Assembly: GCF_900188485.1 (NCBI RefSeq)
Contig: NZ_FZPH01000009.1
Location: 1 to 64,000 of the forward strand
Direction of reading: 5' to 3'
DNA length: 64,000 nt
Source of the DNA: Asanoa hainanensis
GTDB lineage: Bacteria > Actinomycetota > Actinomycetes > Mycobacteriales > Micromonosporaceae
This document shows, piece after piece, positions 53,406 to 60,706 of the stretch. Made by a program: the position numbers and the translations under genes. The stretch's first letter is position 1. Each line of letters begins with the position of its first letter. The notes beneath the pieces were generated by a model, which worked only from the letters and a program-made list of their open reading frames with translations, did not search any database and was not told the origin of the DNA.

Positions 53406-54437
53406 ATGCCCAAGCCAGGATCACGGTTGCGCCTCGTGGATGTGGCCGAGGCCGCGGGCGTCTCGCTGGCCACCGCCTCCCGGTCCTTGACGGGGCGCGA
53501 CGGGGTGAGCGAGGAGGTCGCGTCGCGGGTCCGCCAGGTGGCGGCGTCGCTGGGGTACGTGGTCAACCCTTATGCGCGGACGCTGGCCGGTGGGGCGAGC
53601 TCGTCGGTGGGCCTGGTGGTGCACCAGGTCGACGACCCGTACTTCTCGGAGATCGCGGGCGGGGTGATCCAGGTCGCGGGGGAGCAGGGCCTGATGGTGC
53701 AGATCTGCCATTCGGGCCGGGACCCGCACTACGAGCTACGCCAGATCCGCCACCTGATCGCACAACGGGTGGGGGTGATCATCATCGCGGGGTCGGGCTA
53801 TGACGACCCGCGCACGGAGGCGGAGACCAAGGCGGAGCTGACGGCGTTTCAGAACCTGGGCGGTCGGGTCGCGGTAATCGGCCGGCATGCGTTGGGCGTG
53901 GACGCGGTGCTGCCGGACAACGAGGCGGGGGGTTTCGCGCTCGGCGCACACCTGCTCTCGCTTGGCCACCGCCACCTGGCTGTAGCAGCGGGCACGGGCG
54001 GCCTGACGACGGTCACGGACCGAATGGCGGGGGTGCTGCGCGCGCTGCGCTCTCTGGGCCTGGACCCCTCATCGCTCCCGGTGGTGCACACAGACTTCAC
54101 CCGTGATGGCGGCTGCCGTGCCGCGGAGCAGATCCTGCGCGACCACCCGGACACGACAGCCATCATCGCCCTGAACGACGCGATGGCGATGGGAGTGCTG
54201 TCGGTCCTGCGTGGCCTGAAGATCTCGGTCCCGAAAAAGATGTCGGTAGTCGGCTTCGACGACGTCTCAGTCGCGGCGGACCTGGCACCGTCGCTGACAA
54301 CGGTCCGGTTGCCGATGACTGACATGGGACGGATGGCGCTAGAGCTGGCCCTCAAACCACCGTCGACCCGAGCCCGCCGCAGATCGACCGGCCACACCCT
54401 AGTGGTCCGCGACTCAACTGGCCCACCCCGCCGCTAA
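53406..54437 (+). CDS. LacI-family transcriptional regulator
   Basis: A 343-residue LacI/GalR regulator. The helix-turn-helix and hinge helix are LRLVDVAEAAGVSLATASRS to YVVNPYARTLAGG (residues 8-60), followed by a periplasmic-binding-like sensor domain (GLVVHQVDDPYFSEIAGGVI, IALNDAMAMGVLSVLRGLKI, VVGFDDVSVAADLAPSLTTV). It is divergent from livK with two LacI boxes between, so it probably represses the liv/LamG/dehydrogenase operon and itself until a sugar-like inducer binds. Confidence 0.93.
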   Translation: MPKPGSRLRLVDVAEAAGVSLATASRSLTGRDGVSEEVASRVRQVAASLGYVVNPYARTLAGGASSSVGLVVHQVDDPYFSEIAGGVIQVAGEQGLMVQICHSGRDPHYELRQIRHLIAQRVGVIIIAGSGYDDPRTEAETKAELTAFQNLGGRVAVIGRHALGVDAVLPDNEAGGFALGAHLLSLGHRHLAVAAGTGGLTTVTDRMAGVLRALRSLGLDPSSLPVVHTDFTRDGGCRAAEQILRDHPDTTAIIALNDAMAMGVLSVLRGLKISVPKKMSVVGFDDVSVAADLAPSLTTVRLPMTDMGRMALELALKPPSTRARRRSTGHTLVVRDSTGPPRR

Positions 54438-54702
54438 CGCGTGCCGCCGGCCGGTCCGACTGCCTCGGACCATAGACCTCCGCTCAGACGGATCGGATAC
54501 TGAGCATCGTTAGCGTCGACATGCCCTTCGAGCGCGTAGCGCGGAGCCTTAAATGGGTGGTTGCGCGGAACCCGACCACACAGGTAGAGGCAAGGAGCGG
54601 AAGCCACCGATCAGACAAGCCCCAAGCCTCGGATCCACTCACCCGAACTTCAAAGTGAAGCAAAAAGAGGAACTTGATCTCTAGCGCCCCAGGTCAACAA
54701 GT
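54438..54702 (+). other. CRISPR leader and gene-free spacer region
   Basis: No coding sequence is supported between the lacI stop and the first CRISPR repeat. The last 60 bases are clearly richer in A and T than the surroundings (AAGTGAAGCAAAAAGAGGAA, then AGGTCAACAAGT beside the repeat), as expected for an array leader. The rest shows no hairpin or RNA gene that can be recognised. Confidence 0.6.
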
Positions 54703-55395
54703 CTGCTCCCCGCGCACGCGGGGATGGTCCCATGGTCAACTTGACAGAGTTGACGGGTGCCAACTGCTCCCCGCGCACGCGGGGATGGTCCGTACTTCGC
54801 GGTGCGGCCCTCGTCGTGCCGGAGCTGCTCCCCGCGCACGCGGGGATGGTCCTACCAGGGCCCGATCGCGGAGACGGTCGGGCTCCTGCTCCCCGCGCAC
54901 GCGGGGATGGTCCCCAGTTGCGCCGAGACTGGCGCGCTGGCGTGCCCTGCTCCCCGCGCACGCGGGGATGGTCCCTGCTCACCGACGGAGGCCAGTGATG
55001 GCGGTCCCTGCTCCCCGCGCCCGCGGGGATGGTCCCTGCTCACCGACGGAGGCCAGTGATGGCGGTCCCTGCTCCCCGCGCACGCGGGGATGGTCCCAAC
55101 GGATTCGGGATCCCGCTCGGCGTGGCGGTCTGCTCCCCGCGCACGCGGGGATGGTCCTAGATGAGCGCCAGCAGTAGCAGTAGCGCCATCCTGCTCCCCG
55201 CGCACGCGGGGGTGGTCCCTCGGCGCTGCCGAGGCGAGTCTCAAGTGCGTCCTGCTCCCCGCGCACGCGGGGATGGTCCGGGGGCGTGGCGTGAGCGAGC
55301 GAATCCTGACGCTGCTCCCCGCGCCCACGGGGATGGTCCGGTCGGCTTTCTGCCCGGCGAGTCCGGCTGGGCCTGCTCCCCGCGCACGCGGGGAT
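54703..55395 (+). CRISPR. Type I-E CRISPR array, 12 repeats and 11 spacers
   Basis: Twelve 28-base repeats begin CTGCTCCCCGCG and end GCGGGGATGGTCC, with a 7-base GC palindrome typical of I-E arrays. Starts: 54703, 54764, 54825, 54886, 54947, 55008, 55069, 55130, 55191, 55252, 55312, 55373. Spacers are 33 bases, one of 32. Repeats 6, 9 and 11 carry substitutions and repeat 12 loses similarity after GGGGAT, so the right side is the old end and the A/T-rich left side is the leader. Spacers 5 and 6 are identical. No cas gene lies in the window. Confidence 0.97.
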
Positions 55396-55495
55396 CGGGC
55401 GCGGATCCCGGCCGGCCGGGCCAGCACGGCGACCGTAACGAAGGACCGAAAGCGATGCCCGGCTGCGCACCGCGATCCGCGCGCCAACCGTACCC

Positions 55496-56524
55496 TCAGC
55501 CCGCTTGTGAAGATCCGGCCCAGATGTTGAGGTCCGACTCGGTCGCGTGGCGGTCGATCTCGCCCAGCTCCTCCGCCGTGAAGCTGAGGTTGTCCAGCGC
55601 CGTCAGGCTGTCGTCGAGCTGCGCGACGCTGCTGGCGCCGATCAGCGTCGAGGTCATCCGCGGATCGCGCAACGTCCACGCGAGCGCCATCTGCGCCAAC
55701 GTCTGACCCCGGCCAGCGGCGATGTCGTGCAGCGCCCGGATCTTCCGGAGGTTCTCGTCGGTCAGCCAGGCCGCGTCGAACGACCCCTGCCGGGCGGCGC
55801 GCGAATCGGCCGGAACCCCGTTGAGATAGCGGTCGGTCAGCAACCCCTGGGCCAACGGCGAGAACCCGATGCAGCCGACCCCCTGCTCGCCGAGCACGTC
55901 GAGCAACCCGTCTTCGATCCAGCGGTTCAGCATCGAGTACGAGGGCTGGTGGATCAGCAACGGCGTACCCAGGTCGCGCAGGATCTGGACCGCCTGCGTC
56001 GTCATCGCCGGCGAGTAGGACGAGATGCCCACGTAGAGCGCCTTGCCCTGGCGCACCGCGGAGTCGAGCGCGCCGAGCGTCTCCTCGAGCGGCGTTTCCG
56101 GGTCGAACCGGTGCGAGTAGAAGATGTCGACGTAGTCCAGGCCCATCCGCGACAGGCTCTGGTCGAGGCTGGCCAACAGATATTTGCGCGAACCCCAGTT
56201 GCCGTACGGCCCGGCCCACATGTCATAGCCGGCCTTGGTGGAGATCACGAGCTCGTCCCGGTGCGGCCGCAGGTCCTTGTCCAACAGGATGCCAAAGGCT
56301 TCCTCGGCGGACCCGTAAGGCGGTCCGTAGTTGTTGGCCAGGTCGAAGTGCGTGACACCCCGGTCGAAGGCCCGCCGCGCGATGGCCCGCTGGGTCTCCA
56401 ACGGCCGCTCGCCGCCGAAGTTCTGCCACAACCCGAGCGAGATCGCGGGCAGCTTCAGCCCACTGCGCCCGGTGCGGCGGTAGCTCATCGAGTCGTAACG
56501 GTCCTCAGCGGCGGCGTAGCTCAT
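55496..56524 (-). CDS. Aldo/keto reductase, YghZ (L-glyceraldehyde 3-phosphate reductase) type
   Basis: A 342-residue aldo/keto reductase. MSYRRTGRSGLKLPAISLGL at the start, FDLANNYGPPYGSAEEAFG (catalytic Asp and Tyr), ISTKAGYDMWAGPYGNWGSR (Lys) and IFYSHRFDPETPLEETLGAL (His) match the YghZ subgroup, which reduces L-glyceraldehyde 3-phosphate and methylglyoxal-like aldehydes. Length is typical. It ends 100 bases from the CRISPR array and lies 11 bases downstream of the LCP gene on the same strand. Confidence 0.92.
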   Translation of the reverse strand: MSYAAAEDRYDSMSYRRTGRSGLKLPAISLGLWQNFGGERPLETQRAIARRAFDRGVTHFDLANNYGPPYGSAEEAFGILLDKDLRPHRDELVISTKAGYDMWAGPYGNWGSRKYLLASLDQSLSRMGLDYVDIFYSHRFDPETPLEETLGALDSAVRQGKALYVGISSYSPAMTTQAVQILRDLGTPLLIHQPSYSMLNRWIEDGLLDVLGEQGVGCIGFSPLAQGLLTDRYLNGVPADSRAARQGSFDAAWLTDENLRKIRALHDIAAGRGQTLAQMALAWTLRDPRMTSTLIGASSVAQLDDSLTALDNLSFTAEELGEIDRHATESDLNIWAGSSQAG

Positions 56525-56535
56525 GGGGCATAGCT

Positions 56536-57507
56536 TTACATGGTCTTCGCGAGGTAGCTCTGCACGGTGTCGTCGGCCACAGCCTGGAAGAGGGCCTTGG
56601 CCTTGGTCTTGTCCGAAAGGACGACACTCTGCCCGTCGCGGGTGGCGGTGCCGGCGTTGGGGCTACCCATGAAGGTGAGGTCGGCGCTCCGCAGCCCGCG
56701 CAGCTCGACGGCCGTGTCGACGAGGTCGAAATCCTGGTCCACGGTCAGGGATTTGGTGGCGGCCTGCAGGAAACTGTTGAGCTTGACGGGATTGGCGAGC
56801 GTACCGGCGCTAGCGGCCTTGTCCAGCAGGGCCTGCAGGAACTCGCGCTGGTGGCGCTCACGACTGAAGTCCCCGTCGGCGAACTGGTAACGCTGCCGCA
56901 CGTAGTCCAACGCCTCGGCCCCGTCGAGGTGCTGCGTGCCCTTCTTGAAGGTCCGGTAGGGCGCGTGGATGGACTTGATCGTCTTCTCGATCTTCAGATC
57001 GACGCCACCGAGCGCGTCGACCACGTCGGCGAACCCGCTGAAGTCGATCAGCGCCACGTGGTCGATGTGCACACCGGTGAAGCCCTCGACGGTCTGGACG
57101 ATCAACGGCGTGCCACCCCACGCGTACGCTGCGTTGATCTTCGCCATGGTGTTGCCGTTGTTGCCGTCCGGCGAGGTCGGCACGAACACCCAGGTGTCGC
57201 GGGGGATCGAGATGACCTCAGCCTTCTTGTGGTCGGCATCGACATGCAAAATCATGATCGTGTCGGTACGGGAGTCGGCCGTCTTGTCGGGGTCGCGGGA
57301 GTCGCTGCCGAGCAGAAGCACGTTGAGGGCGCCCTGGACGACCTGAGTGGGCCGACTCTCCTGAGGCACGTCCTTGAACGCGTCGGTACGCGCAAGGTGA
57401 TTGTTGAGTGACCGTCCGTAGGCCCAACCGGCGACAACACCGCCGATGCCCAGCAGCACCACGACCGCCAAAGCCCCGATCAAAATCCGTTTCGTCCTAC
57501 GCCGCAC
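56536..57507 (-). CDS. LytR-CpsA-Psr (LCP) family cell-wall ligase
   Basis: A roughly 323-residue LCP protein. A cytosolic basic start (RRRTKRILIGALAVVVLLGI) leads into one membrane helix and the extracytoplasmic LCP domain: NVLLLGSDSRDPDKTADSRT, VISIPRDTWVFVP, KINAAYAWGG and EALDYVRQRYQFADGDFSRE. LCP enzymes attach glycopolymers to peptidoglycan. The start is taken at GTG; a TTG 12 codons upstream is possible. A TATAAC hexamer at 57562-57567 on this strand may be its -10 element. Confidence 0.9.
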   Translation of the reverse strand: MRRRTKRILIGALAVVVLLGIGGVVAGWAYGRSLNNHLARTDAFKDVPQESRPTQVVQGALNVLLLGSDSRDPDKTADSRTDTIMILHVDADHKKAEVISIPRDTWVFVPTSPDGNNGNTMAKINAAYAWGGTPLIVQTVEGFTGVHIDHVALIDFSGFADVVDALGGVDLKIEKTIKSIHAPYRTFKKGTQHLDGAEALDYVRQRYQFADGDFSRERHQREFLQALLDKAASAGTLANPVKLNSFLQAATKSLTVDQDFDLVDTAVELRGLRSADLTFMGSPNAGTATRDGQSVVLSDKTKAKALFQAVADDTVQSYLAKTM

Positions 57508-57648
57508 GATCCAAGCCCATCCGTCCCACCGAAACCAAGCCAATCCCCGAACGTGAGCGACGTTATATGTCGTTCCTGTGTGCTTTCTTGGAGGTCTGTG
57601 TTGATCTTCGGCGTTGTGCGGCGACGGTGATCGGCGCTAGCAGCCGAC

Positions 57649-58314
57649 TCAGTTCTGCGCCGCCAGCGCCGGTCGCAGATCGGTGAATCGCCGGGGGAGC
57701 AGGGCGGCCTTCTGTTCGGGGAACTCGTCACCTCCGCAGCGGTAGATGCGGGCGCAGTTCTGCCCGCGCGTCTCGGTCGTCAGTGCCCGCCGTGCGAGCG
57801 GTGAGTACATGGTGCTGTGCTTCACCCAGGCGGCCTCCTCTCCGTGCCGGTCGAAGCCGCGCCCGCTTCCCGCGTGCCCGAAAGCGTCGTGGACCGCGCG
57901 GAACCAGTCGTTCTGCCCGTCGCTGAGATAAGGGTGGGCGTTGCCGCTGGCGGCGCTCGCCCACACCTTCAATCGGCGGAACCGCAGATCGTGAACCATG
58001 GACCCGACTTCCGTGTACGGGTCCTCGTCGACGAACCGCACGGTCACTCCCAGGCCACCGAACTCGGTGCGGCCGATCAGGAAGTCGAACTGGTCCCGGG
58101 TTTCGCGACAGAACGCGGCGTACGCGGAATAGGCGCGCTCTTCGCGGATCGGCGCGGCCAGGTAGGCGTCCGCGATCTCCGCGCCGACGTCCGGATCGAG
58201 CCGCACCCGGGCGTACACCTCGGTCGGGATGTCGACCTTCGAGCCGAACTTGCTCGAACCACTACGCAGGTACTCGACCGGTGGGAAGGGCAGTGACGGC
58301 GTGGGTACGAACAA
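57649..58314 (-). CDS. Protein of unknown function with HDxFGH motif, phage-like
   Basis: A 221-residue protein. The striking part is NDWFRAVHDAFGHAGSGRGF (His142, Asp143, His147), followed by RHGEEAAWVKHSTMYSPLAR and RRALTTETRGQNCARIY. His-x4-His plus a later Glu recalls the iron site of aromatic amino acid hydroxylases, so a metal-binding role is possible. Similar proteins are recalled from actinophage genomes, without a set function. The start is a TTG; an out-of-frame ATG 10 bases upstream sits closer to AGGAGG. It is the last gene of a pair with a small basic protein. Confidence 0.65.
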   Translation of the reverse strand: MFVPTPSLPFPPVEYLRSGSSKFGSKVDIPTEVYARVRLDPDVGAEIADAYLAAPIREERAYSAYAAFCRETRDQFDFLIGRTEFGGLGVTVRFVDEDPYTEVGSMVHDLRFRRLKVWASAASGNAHPYLSDGQNDWFRAVHDAFGHAGSGRGFDRHGEEAAWVKHSTMYSPLARRALTTETRGQNCARIYRCGGDEFPEQKAALLPRRFTDLRPALAAQN

Positions 58315-58357
58315 CGGTGTTCATGGTCCTCCTCGGGTAGTCGGAACTGGGGAAGCG

Positions 58358-58525
58358 TCAGCGGGCCGCCGAGCTCTTCCGGTGGGTGGCCGCAGGCGCT
58401 CGGTCTTCGGTGGCCCGCTGCTCGCGGCGCAACTGCTCACTGAACAGGCGGATCTCGGATACCCGACGGTCCTGATAGAACTTCGCGATCTTGCCGATGG
58501 TCGTGCTGTGCCCCCGACGCGGCAT
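58358..58525 (-). CDS. Small basic protein of unknown function
   Basis: A 55-residue basic protein MPRRGHSTTIGKIAKFYQDR followed by a charged helix (SEIRLFSEQLRREQRATEDR) and a basic tail. GGAGGGG lies 7 bases before the ATG, which supports translation. No family is recognised. It precedes the HDxFGH gene by 33-43 bases on the same strand and is divergent from the adenine methylase gene, with repeated GTGAAC elements in the gap. Confidence 0.55.
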   Translation of the reverse strand: MPRRGHSTTIGKIAKFYQDRRVSEIRLFSEQLRREQRATEDRAPAATHRKSSAAR

Positions 58526-58561
58526 GTGGACCCCTCCGTGGAAGTGCGTAAACCAGGAACG

Positions 58562-58621
58562 GTGAACAAGGTAGCGACTGTGAACACTATCCACAAGCGC
58601 TTTGTCGATGCTAGCGTTCAC
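58562..58621. promoter_or_regulatory. Repeated GTGAAC elements between small-protein and methylase genes
   Basis: GTGAAC occurs at 58562-58567 and 58580-58585 in direct orientation, and GTTCAC at 58616-58621 in inverse orientation. An ACAAGCGCTTTGT near-palindrome (58593-58605) lies between. Together they fill the gap of the divergent genes and could bind the helix-turn-helix of the methylase protein itself or another regulator. Confidence 0.45.
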
Positions 58622-58623
58622 GT

Positions 58624-60690
58624 GTGACAAACGAGCCGACAGTGACCATGGGTGAGGCCACGCTGACCGCCAGTGGCATCGCGCGACTTGCCAACGTCGG
58701 CCGGGCCGCCGTGAGCAACTGGCGCCGCAGGTACGCCGACTTCCCAGAGCCCGTCGGCGGCACCCCGGCGAGCCCGTCCTTCGCCGCGCGCGAGGTGGAA
58801 CAGTGGCTGAGCCGCCACAACCGGCTGCACGAGCTCGGCACGGAGCAGTGGGCGTGGCGGCACATCGAGAGCTACCAGCCGGCGGCGGAGGTCAGCGACG
58901 TCCTGGCCCTCTGCGGTGCGCGCCTGCTGACCTTGGCGCGTGGCGCCTCGGCCGACGCCGTGCCCACGCCGCGTGAGCTCGTCTCTCAGCTCGACTCACT
59001 CGATCCGGGGCTGGCGCGGCTCGTCGCTGGTATCGCACCCAAACGGTGGACGCCACAGCATCACACCGTGCTGGGCACGATCGACCAGCTCGCCACCGAA
59101 CTCGATCCGGAAGCCGCCTTCGAGTATCTGCACCGCCAGTTCGTGTCCTCGGCCCACTCGCTATCTGGTCTGGCGGGCACCCCGGACACCGTGGCCGCGG
59201 CCATGGTGGCGCTCGCGGGCTCGGGCCCGGTCACGTTCGACTTCACCAGCGGGACCGGATCGCTGCTGCGGACGGCCGCCGACCGCGCGCTCGCTAACGG
59301 GTCGTCGACGCGGTGCTACGGGCAGGAGATCAAGTCCGAGTACGCGTTGGTCGCATTGCTGCGGCTGTGGTTCGTACATCTGCGCAGTGGTCTTCCGGCG
59401 GAGCCGCCGCTCGTCCACGTGGGTGACAGCCTGCTCGCGGACGCGTTGCCGGACCTGGCAGCCGACGTCGTCGTGGCGAACTTCCCGTTCGGTGTGCACG
59501 ACTGGGGCAATGAACGGCTCGCTTACGATCCACGGTGGACATACGGTCTGCCGCCGCGCACCGAACCGGAGCTAGCCTGGGTGCAACACGCCTTGGCCCA
59601 CCTCGCGCCCTCCGGCACCGCGGTCGTGCTCATGCCGCCGGCCGCCGCCTCGCGGCCGGCCGGCCGGCGCATCCGCGCGGAGCTGATCCGTCGGGGAGCA
59701 CTGCGGTCGGTGATCGCGCTTCCGGGCGGGCTCATGCCACCGACCAACGTTGGCCTGCATATCTGGGTGCTCAGACAGCCGTCGTCACGCGCCGGTTCGA
59801 TTCTCATGGTCGACGCCACCGCCGCCCCGGCCGACCAATCCCTGTCCGAGGTGGTGGGGACCATTTGGCGTGCGTACGCCGGTGATTCGTACACCGAAGA
59901 GCCTGGCGTCCACCGCGCGGTGCCGGCCATCGACGTGCTCGACGACCAGGTGGATCTGACGCCGCAGCGTTATCTGCCGCAGGCCGACGAGACCGCGTCC
60001 GACCCGACGGAGGTCGTCGCTCGGCTCAAGGACTTCGACCAACGCATCGAGTCTTTGCGGCAGAGCGTGCCAGTGGTGACGGCAGCACCGCCGGGATCGT
60101 CGCGGCCCGCGCCCCGGGCGGAGATCGCCGACCTACTCCGGTCAGGCAGCGTCTCGGTTTTACGCGCCCTGGCCCGCAACCGACCGACGGAGGACGACAC
60201 GACCGCGGTAGTCCTGACCCCTGGCGACGTGCTGTCCGGAGGGTCCGCGACAGGCTCGGCGACCCGCGCCACCCCGGGCCCACAGGTGCGCGCCGGCGAC
60301 ATCCTCATTCCGATCGTCGGCCACAAGATCACCGCCAGGGTGGCTGCCGAGGACCAGGTAGGAGCCGAGTTGGGCGCCGGCGTCCAACTGGTGCGGCTGG
60401 ACGCGACGGTCTTCGACCCGTGGTTCGTCGCTGGTGTCCTCTCCCGAACAGACAACGCCCGGGTAGCCGGCCGAACCTCCAGCACTGTCAGCGGCACCTT
60501 CCGGATCGACATCAGGCGCCTGGCCATTCCCGTGCTGCCGTTGGAACAACAGCAGCGCTACGGGCTGGCCTACCGACGGGTGGCGGAGTTCCGTGCACAG
60601 CTCGATGTGGTGGCGGAGGTCGGCGCGGCGTTGGCCCGGGAGATCGGTGACGGGCTCACCGCGGGCGGCCTCGAACTCTCGCCCGAGTAG
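58624..60690 (+). CDS. HTH-fused N6-adenine DNA methylase with C-terminal specificity-like domain
   Basis: A 688-residue protein. An N-terminal helix-turn-helix (TASGIARLANVGRAAVSNWR, residues 15-34) is followed by a HsdM-like methylase core: motif I FDFTSGTGSLL (205-215), CYGQEIKSEYALVA, and motif IV N-F-P-F-G (286-290) in place of NPPF/Y. The last 150 residues (VRAGDILIPIVGHKITARV, then WFVAGVLSRTDNAR, RIDIRRLAIPVLPLEQQQRY) resemble a type I specificity half-domain. No restriction gene is adjacent. It may modify DNA for defence, epigenetic control or phage resistance. Confidence 0.85.
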   Translation: MTNEPTVTMGEATLTASGIARLANVGRAAVSNWRRRYADFPEPVGGTPASPSFAAREVEQWLSRHNRLHELGTEQWAWRHIESYQPAAEVSDVLALCGARLLTLARGASADAVPTPRELVSQLDSLDPGLARLVAGIAPKRWTPQHHTVLGTIDQLATELDPEAAFEYLHRQFVSSAHSLSGLAGTPDTVAAAMVALAGSGPVTFDFTSGTGSLLRTAADRALANGSSTRCYGQEIKSEYALVALLRLWFVHLRSGLPAEPPLVHVGDSLLADALPDLAADVVVANFPFGVHDWGNERLAYDPRWTYGLPPRTEPELAWVQHALAHLAPSGTAVVLMPPAAASRPAGRRIRAELIRRGALRSVIALPGGLMPPTNVGLHIWVLRQPSSRAGSILMVDATAAPADQSLSEVVGTIWRAYAGDSYTEEPGVHRAVPAIDVLDDQVDLTPQRYLPQADETASDPTEVVARLKDFDQRIESLRQSVPVVTAAPPGSSRPAPRAEIADLLRSGSVSVLRALARNRPTEDDTTAVVLTPGDVLSGGSATGSATRATPGPQVRAGDILIPIVGHKITARVAAEDQVGAELGAGVQLVRLDATVFDPWFVAGVLSRTDNARVAGRTSSTVSGTFRIDIRRLAIPVLPLEQQQRYGLAYRRVAEFRAQLDVVAEVGAALAREIGDGLTAGGLELSPE

Positions 60691-60706
60691 GTCTCAGCCG
60701 TCGAGG

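Noticed and set aside
54674-56219. Long open frames across the CRISPR array on both strands, giving repeated CSPRTRGWS or HPRVRGEQ units
   Set aside because: They are translations of the repeat itself, every 61 bases, and change with each repeat variant; no protein is expected.
54438-57543. cas genes flanking the CRISPR array
   Set aside because: The neighbours are a LacI regulator on one side, and an aldo/keto reductase and an LCP ligase on the other; no Cas motif was found.
57649-60690. A BREX or phage-growth-limitation locus around the methylase
   Set aside because: No PglZ-like alkaline phosphatase, PglY/BrxC ATPase, kinase or Lon-like protease is present nearby.
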